NCBI GenBank assembly: GCA_022559845.1
Contig: CM040128.1
Coordinates: forward strand, 270,202,698 to 270,266,697
Direction of reading: 5' to 3'
Length of the DNA stretch: 64,000 nt
Source of the DNA: Amorphophallus konjac
Lineage: Eukaryota > Streptophyta > Magnoliopsida > Alismatales > Araceae
Under the pieces are notes generated by a model that worked only from the letters and a program-made list of their open reading frames with translations, did not search any database and was not told the DNA's origin. The stretch's first letter is position 1. Every line of letters begins with the position of its first letter. The position numbers were made by a program, and so were the translations under genes. This document shows, in pieces, positions 56,867 through 64,000 of this stretch.

Positions 56867-57765
56867 CTACTCAAAGAGTCAAGCCAATCGGATACAAATG
56901 GGTCTTCAAGACTACAAGAGACTCCAAGGGACATATTAAAAAGTACAAGACCAGACTTGTAGTTAAACGTTTCACTCAAAAGCAAAGTATTCACTATAAT
57001 GAGCTTTCTCTCCAGTTTCATCGAAAGACTCATTTAGAGTTGTCATGAATCTTTTAGTTCATTATGATTTAAAATTATATCAAATGGACGTGAGAATAAT
57101 ATTTTTAATAAAGATCTTGAGGAAGAGGTGTACATGGAATAACCTTTAGGGTTTTCATCAAATAAAAATAGTCATTTGGTTTGCAAATTAAAGAAATCAA
57201 TATATGGAATTAAACAAGTCTCCAGTCAATATGTGGTACTTTAAGTTCAATAATATAATTATGACATTTGAATTTGAGGAAAATAACGTTGATAAATGTG
57301 TATATCGAAATGTCAGTGGGAGTATGTTCATACTATTGGTTTTATACGTGGATAACATTTTGCTTGTTAGTAATGATTGAGGACTACTACATGAAGGATT
57401 TATTTCTACCAACTTTGAGATGAATATGGGTGAAGTCAATTATGTATTTGACATTGAGATTCATTTGGAGAGATCTAAAGACATACTTGGACTATCACAA
57501 AAGGCTTACATCTCTAAGGTGCTAGAGAGATTTAAAATGCAAAATTGTTCTCCTGAACTTGCACCCATTGTAAAAGGAGACAAGTTCAACATGGACCAAT
57601 GTGCAAAGAACGACATAAAATGAAAATAAATTAAGGGGTTCCCTATGCTTCTACAGTTGGTTGTCTTCAATATACACAAATTTGTACTTGTCCAGACATA
57701 GCATTTGTTGTTAGAGCACTTGGTAGATATCAAAGTAACCCAGGTCGTGCTCATTTCGTTCCGTG
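56867..57765 (+). pseudogene. Ty1/copia remnant, RT and RNase H start
   Basis: Continues the interrupted element: 'VKPIGYKWVFKTTRDSKGHI', 'KYKTRLVVK', 'FILLVLYVDNILLVSND' (YVDD degraded to YVDN), 'LSQKAYISKVLERFKMQNC', 'PDIAFVVRALGRYQSNPG'. Stops and frame changes throughout. No LTRs found. Confidence 0.83.
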
Positions 57766-59337
57766 CCATGTCCATTCTTACATGATTATTTATGTCACAC
57801 ATATTTTAAGTGCATTTAATTATATAATTATGTATATTTTATAGTTAACCTCAACCTCGCACATAAATTAGGCCTTGCATGAAAATTAAATTCATTCAAT
57901 ATTGTCAAGTAATAGAGAGGATCCGAGGGACATTTGAAATAATTTTTATTGCATAATCATAAGTATTCATGGTTTATATGCACAATTTAATGATTTTTAT
58001 AAACTAAATTTTAATTTATGTGTAGAACACTCAGGACAATTACAAGATAAGTGAAGGCAAAACGGTCAAAAAGCCCAATAAGGTGAAGCCCTAGGTGCCC
58101 CCCTCTCACCAAGCCTTAGTCAAAGAGTCCTCCATACAACCATTTTTCAATAATTAAGGAAGATTTGGAGAGATTTGGAGAAATCAAATAAATCTCTTTA
58201 AAACAAGCAACTAGAAGATAGACTCCAACAAATGATGAAAGGAGGCCCAACAACCCTACCTGCCCATCTCTTGGCTGTGCCTCTCTCTCTTGGTCTCCCT
58301 CTTCCCCTCATCCTCTTATCCTCTTTACTCCCAAGATCCCATCCTAGCCATCTATCTAACCAAGCCCTAGGGAAACCCTAACCAGCCCCATAATCTCTTA
58401 TATAATCTCTCAATGAAAGGGGCGCCCTCATCTTTTTGCTTCCCTCCTAGGAGTAGGCTAGTTTAGTTAGATTAATTCTTCTTCTTCTTCTTCTTTCTCC
58501 TCTCAACTTCGCAATCTTCCTTCTCCTCTCCTCTATCTTTCGCTCTCACCTCTCCTTCATCTTCTCCTTCCATCCTTATCTTCCTCTTCCTCCTATCCCC
58601 ATCGTCATCTTCTCCTTTCTCTTCCTATTTCTCTCTGTCACCCTCCTCTTCCTGTACTCTCTAGATCACCCACCTTATTCTTCTTCTTCCTTATGCCTTC
58701 ATTACTCTCTCCCTCTTCTTCCTCCTCTTGCCCTTTTCTCATCACCATCTCTCCCTTCTTCTTCCTTTTATCAATCTTTCCTCTACAGCGCAAGGAAGGG
58801 CGACGTCATCCACTCCGGCATGGGGGCTCATATACGAGGTGGTTCATGATCCAAGACTTAAGGAGGGACAACATCATCACCACCATCATCGTTGCTACAC
58901 TTTTGCTCTAAGATCTTGTGTCTTTTGTCTTTAGATTATAGTTTGTTAGATTTTATTTCTACACACTAGTTGTAATCTTGCCTCAACATCTTATAAACTT
59001 TCTCTTTAAGTAATAGAAATAGTTGTTTTCTCCCTCTTCATCTCGCTCTCTCATCTCTCTCTCTTTCTTCTTATTCTCTTGCTCTCTCCTTGTTTACTGC
59101 ATTTATTTCCAAAGAAGTTTAGGCATGTAGTCATTGGTGTTTTCAAATTAATTAGATAAGTTTAGTTTATGCTTTATTAATTTCAAATTTAAAAAAAAAC
59201 AATCCTCACTTTTTGATCTCAAAAGAAACTAAAGGTTTTCAATTTGAAATTCTCAACTTTCCTGTAGATTAGACTCATGCTCACCATCATATTACGTAAT
59301 TTTGTTTCTTTGTGAGTTCGGTTTTATGATTGGCCGT
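57766..59337. other. Spacer with a pyrimidine-rich tract
   Basis: No gene identified. 58,468-58,780 is a long CT-rich tract (CTTCTT and TCTCC words). 58,790-58,960 has the look of a transcribed leader or LTR, but no partner copy exists in the window. Confidence 0.4.
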
Positions 59338-59845
59338 TAGGCCTGTCAACGAATTCAGATATTATTCAGATCCACTTCGAATCTGAGTCAGTATTGGCGG
59401 ATAATATTCGAATTCATATCTACTTTCTTAGATCCGGATAATATCTGAATTTGAATCGGAGTGGATAGATATCATACTATTCACTTCGTAAAATATCCGC
59501 GTGTAATATCATACATCATATAGTATGTATGTTTTTTAATAATATATTATAAAGTGTAAAATTTGATAAAAAATATATTTTTTTATTTAGTATTATTTTT
59601 TCCATTCTTGTTCATCAGCTTAATAAAGCTGAGAACAATCTCACGTAGAATATGTTACATCTGCGAAACATTTTAAAATTAGAGCGGATAATTCGAATAA
59701 TTTGACAATTTTGTTCGAATCAAATACGGATAAATAATATAACAATCTGTCAGATAACAGATCAAAATCAGATAATTTAATTTTAAAACGGAGCGGATAC
59801 GGATAGTCATGTATTCACTTTGTATCCGCTCTCTTGATAAGCCTA
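59338..59845. mobile_element. hAT-type MITE with 8-bp target duplication
   Basis: Termini TAGGCCTGTCAACGA and, inverted, TAGGCTTATCAAGAG. Flanked by TTGGCCGT (59,330-59,337) and TTGACCGC (59,846-59,853), an 8-bp duplication differing by two transitions. About 508 bp, AT-rich, non-coding, with subterminal GGATA/TATCC and ATTCGAAT words. Confidence 0.75.
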
Positions 59846-62300
59846 TTGACCGCTGTGAATGTTTAACGATACACATTATTTGGCATATCAATTATTGACA
59901 CCGTTGACGAGGAGGAGGATGATTTTTGAGTTGATAATTTTGTGTTTCTTGTGTATATATTGTTATTACTTTTTGTTTATTTTCTTGTTTTGCATAAAAA
60001 AAGTAAAAAAATTGGACCTGAAAATCAAGAAAAAAATATGCCCATGAAACTATAGTAGAAAGTAGGGAAGCGTAGGTAAAGAGTCCAAATCTGAAAAATA
60101 AAAAATAAAAATAAAAAAATTTATGAGGTAAGATTTCTCCTTTTTCCATTTCCTTTCTTAGTTTGCATGTATAAAAGAAAAGGGTGAGGGATCGCTATCC
60201 ATGTCATTATCTTACCTTTTCTTCTTTTGATTTAGTTTTCTTTCTATATTTCGTTAGGTTTCAAAAAAAACCTCGTTGGCTAGATAACTTCATTAATAAA
60301 CAAAAAACTGAACCAAAAAACAAAAGACTTCATATCAAGAATATAAACTCATATTATTTAGGACATGCATCATCTAGGATTACATTTTAGTTAGTTATTT
60401 GATTTTTATTTTCAATCGTTTCTTTTTTTGTGATGAATGCGAGGGCAAGGTGAGTACTTTAAATCTTACCAAGATCATGCTCATGTATTTTACATTTAAT
60501 CTTATATTTAAACATCTTGTTTGAATTGTGGTTATGCATTTCACTCTAAAACAATGTAAGGACAACACCCATAACAATATAAAGTGGGGATTTGATCACC
60601 TTTCCTTGACCCAAAAATCACAATCCACTTGCATCTTTGCACTAATCTAAGTCAAAAAATCACTTCCACATTGATACTTAGGCCCATCTCGGATACTTAG
60701 TCCCATCTCGAGTCACTATCATTTTCTGAAACCGGTGTCTAAGGCTAAATGTTAAAAGATAATCGCCTAAGTGGACAAGTGGTTACTTAATTTGATCTTT
60801 GAGAAAGTAAGGAGAGTCGCCCACTTTTCTACCTCTTATCTGACCGGTGGATAAGTTTGATGGTAGACTTAAATTAGATTTAAGTTAATTTATGAGAAAT
60901 ATAACTTGTAGTTATAGATCATCCATAATATTCATAGGTAATTTGCTTGCCAATTTATTTGTGTTAAATTAACAAAAGGGAAAAATAAAAAATAAAAAAG
61001 AGAAAATAAAATAAAATAAAATTTTTAAAAAATCTAAGGTGAGATAATAATTCACACCCACAAATTAAGCACAAACATTACGAGACAAAGTGGATCAATT
61101 GACCCATAAAATTAAGCAAGTTTTGGCCTCGGATCCAAACCTCTTCGTATCACCACATATTCGCGAAGAGAATGATCACGTGTGAGTCAACCCGTCTCAT
61201 TATGTTGATGATTCTCCAACCCGATTTTTATCTCTCACCCAACATAACTCGACTTATCATAGAAGCGAGTACTCTTGACCGGCCCACATCGAGAGCATGT
61301 CACCTACAACAGTCCAATTTCATCCCTTACTCAAGATCAGATGTAAATCACTCAATTCTTCTACAAAGGGGCCTATGGTCATCTCTCAGGAGAAAATGCC
61401 CACGCCAGTACGATGTGAGACGCCGATCAAAGATAGTCCCACATCCCACGTCGCACGTAGTTCCCAAGCAAAACACACGTGGACACGTGTGGGCCAACGA
61501 GAGAGTGGTGTGTAGATTTGACTAGGACAAACTACACACCATGGTGTGCACTAAACATTATTCTATCATCGTAAATCTGTCTATGCGCTAGGATGGATCC
61601 AGCTAGACAAGTCTTGGGCACATCAATTCAATTAAACATAAGAAAATTTTAAAATCTTTTCATATATATTGTCTTGTAAAAAATGAATTCGCTGGAAAAT
61701 CTATCTTCCACTTTGTATTCGCTTGTATATCTTTTTTACGTGAATTTAATGTCACGACGGTCTTTTGGTAATCTTCCCTCTTAATGTACATAGAATATTC
61801 CATCTTGTTTTCAGAGGTTTTAACAGTTTGTTAAGAAAAGTGACGACAAAAGCATACACGATATTAAATTCACGTAACGAGGGTGTACGTGTAAAAATAT
61901 AAGATGAAAATTTATGTAAATTCAATTTTAACAAATATATATATATATATATATGTAAAAATCTAAATTTTGTATTTTTGTAGAAGGTAAATATAAATAG
62001 AAGTGGAAATAGTTTATTATTGTAGTGACGATGAAAGTGAAAATTTCCCTTTTTTGCATCTTCATTGTGGAAGTGAAAAAAAAATATATTTCCCCTTCTA
62101 TTTGTCTATTAAATTTTATAGGAAAGGAACGCAAACATTATCATTCCTAATTCTATCTTTCACTCGTTTGCAACCCTGCAACCCGAATCCCAGTCACTAC
62201 ACGGCAGATAAAATTTACATTCTTCAAAAAAATATATATTTTGGCTCTAATTCTATTCTCATGCAAAAGAAGAGACTTCTTTCGCTAAGTTGACACGTCA
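59846..62300. other. AT-rich spacer
   Basis: No gene, RNA gene or transposon end recognised. Poly-A/T and TA microsatellite stretches occur (for example 61,933-61,954). Confidence 0.4.
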
Positions 62301-63345
62301 GCATTCGCAACCGGTTAAGATAGGTTAATGGAGATGAGCCCGGGTTAACTTATCTTTGAATTGGGGTAATTATTAATTTAATAATTTATCTTAATCAAGG
62401 TCGGATAAAATATCCCTGTAAGACCATTGAAAGAGTTAATTCCGAGTTATATATTATAACCCTAATTATCTCCGATTACGATAATCTTACTATCAAATTA
62501 GAATAAGACAGCGGTGCCAGGGAGACGAGGCGGTCGCACAACCGGGTCGATATGGCGAGACCGCTCCCCGCACCGTGGGCGTGCGCAGTGCCATGTACAC
62601 CCGTACAAGTGGCTCCCGGCCAGGGAGAGAAAGGCGCCCCTCGCACCACGCCACGCCCACCTGACACACGCGGTATAGGACCCCACCATCGGCTCCGTAC
62701 CACATTAAGCGCCGCAACCTATTGCATCCACCAATGGAACAAAGCCACGTAAGAAGTGAAGGCACATAGTACTATGGACGCAGGTCTATTGGACTCCCGC
62801 CATCGAGCCTACGTGGCGGTCTCGTCTTTCTGACCGCCACGTGATAAATCACCCGTGGTTCCACCATCATCTTTATAAGCGGCTCACAGGCACGTGGGCA
62901 TGGGACACCTGAGCGGCCCCTATTACCTGTGCTGTGTTGTGGTCCGTTGGCCTCTCTTTGGTATTGGTTAACTCCGGAATAAGTTTTTTTGTGCTTTGAT
63001 AAGGAGTTAGTGTTAGTCGGATTAGGTTAAGGGCTAACCCAGGGATATTCTTGAGTTTCGAAACCCACATCCAAAGGTGGGTTAACCTCCTACCTCAATA
63101 AATATTCAATTAAATCTCTCTCTCTCTCATAATAAATATTATTTCTCTTTCTTATTATTACTAGGTTAACTTACTATTTACCGAATCATACTAGATTAAA
63201 ATTATGTTAATTCACATCCTTATTTTCCGATTAACTATCCTCCTACTAAATTAAAAATAAGTTAACTCCGAACTATTTTAAATGATGTTAAATTAACTCA
63301 CCTTTAACCTAACTCGGTACCAAATTAAGGCTCAGAGTTTGTGTG
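62301..63345. other. GGTTAA-rich segment, possible transposon
   Basis: The words GGTTAACTTA, GTTAACTCCG and TAGGTTAA recur in both orientations at both ends (62,310-62,360; 63,160-63,330), around a GC-rich centre (62,510-62,900) that has G-box CACGTG words near 62,837 and 62,892 and a TATA-like 'TTTATAAG' near 62,872. The ends are loosely inverted. Not identified; could be a MULE- or Harbinger-like element or a promoter fragment. Confidence 0.3.
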
Positions 63346-64000
63346 GGGGCGGGGTCTCCCCCGGTCGCTGTTGCAGGTCCCCGTGGCCTGGAAAAAGGTA
63401 CGCCATATCCTGCCCAACTCGAATTTCCGAAAATGGCCACGCGATCTCCCCCTACTTGCGGCCGAGAAGCGCCCCCGGCTGTCCCCGCCGCCCGCCCTTG
63501 CCAAAAAGCGTCGCCGAGCCCGGAAGCCGACCACTAACGTCGCGCCACTTGGCGAGATCCGAGGGCCTCCCCGCTGCCTGCCCCTTTCCAGCCTCAAATA
63601 AACAAGAAAAAAACGGGGCTGCTGCCCGCTCCTTTTGTGATTAGAATAATCGTTTTTCGAGGCCAGGAATTCCTCTGGGAATTATAGTGGCTGAGATTTA
63701 TCCAGTTCCTTCGGAGAGCGACGAGGGAGGGACGAGGCCACCCCCACCCCCAAACCCGACCTGGTTTTAGCCGGTGGTGGCGCCAGAGCTCGCCTCTTCT
63801 TCGCTTCCTCTGCCGCCGGGTGCAGTCTTTGGAGTAGCAGCAGCAGGAGCAGCCGCCGCCGCCGCAGGAGCGCGCCAGTTGTCGCGATCTGGAAGCAGCA
63901 GCGGGGGGGGGGCAGGACTTGGAGAGGGGGGAAGAGGAGGAGCAGAGATGAAGAAACGAAGAACAAGAGCGGATCATTGGTGGTGGCTCCCTCTTCCGTC
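63346..64000 (+). promoter_or_regulatory. CpG-rich island, possible 5' end of a host gene
   Basis: A sharp rise in GC and CpG content, CCGCCG and GCAGCAG repeats near 63,835-63,905, and an ATG at 63,951 opening a frame (MKKRRTRADHWWW) that runs off the window. This could be a 5' UTR plus first exon of a plus-strand gene. No protein family can be recognised from 17 codons. Confidence 0.3.

Overview
This is nuclear DNA of a flowering plant. It has intron-containing genes, Ty3 and Ty1 LTR retrotransposons primed by initiator tRNA-Met, CACTA and hAT transposons, an endogenous plant pararetrovirus and almost no conserved single-copy coding sequence. The GC-rich exons of its only intact host genes suggest a monocot or another lineage with GC-rich genes; I cannot name the species.

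The left half (1-35,100) is a segmental duplication. One module (flank, captured MND1 exon plus CACTA end, a DMR6-like 2-oxoglutarate dioxygenase gene on the minus strand with its promoter, another CACTA end, then Ty3 debris and an LTR) occurs three times. Unit 1 is 21-172 plus 10,791-18,885, unit 2 is 18,886-25,464 and unit 3 runs from 25,465 to about 35,100. The three dioxygenase genes (13,102-14,547; 19,175-20,614; 28,090-29,535) each have four exons encoding 352 aa, look intact and are nearly identical. Unit 1 is split by a complete Ty3 chromovirus (173-10,785, TSD CAGAT); unit 3 holds the matching empty site. Unit 3 keeps more of the CACTA element, including a transposase-associated gene and an array of ~180-bp tandem repeats.

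The middle (35,438-41,146) is a complete, very young Ty1/copia element (TSD TTACC) with two reading-frame breaks. It is followed by a hAT-type MITE and simple repeats. A decayed caulimovirid-type endogenous pararetrovirus lies at 44,082-48,206.

The right part holds a second CACTA end (to 53,634) preceded by captured host-gene pieces (Alfin-like PHD protein, a probable RNA polymerase III RPC4 start, and two unidentified exons). Next come a stop-ridden copia remnant interrupted by an LTR-like insertion, another hAT MITE, long AT-rich stretches, and a GC-rich island at the right edge that may be the 5' end of a host gene on the plus strand.

The functional content is probably the dioxygenase cluster, whose promoters share a dense set of TGACG motifs. 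The most unusual structural signal is that the LTRs of unrelated families are filled with arrays of ~20-bp imperfect inverted repeats, each family with its own arm sequence.
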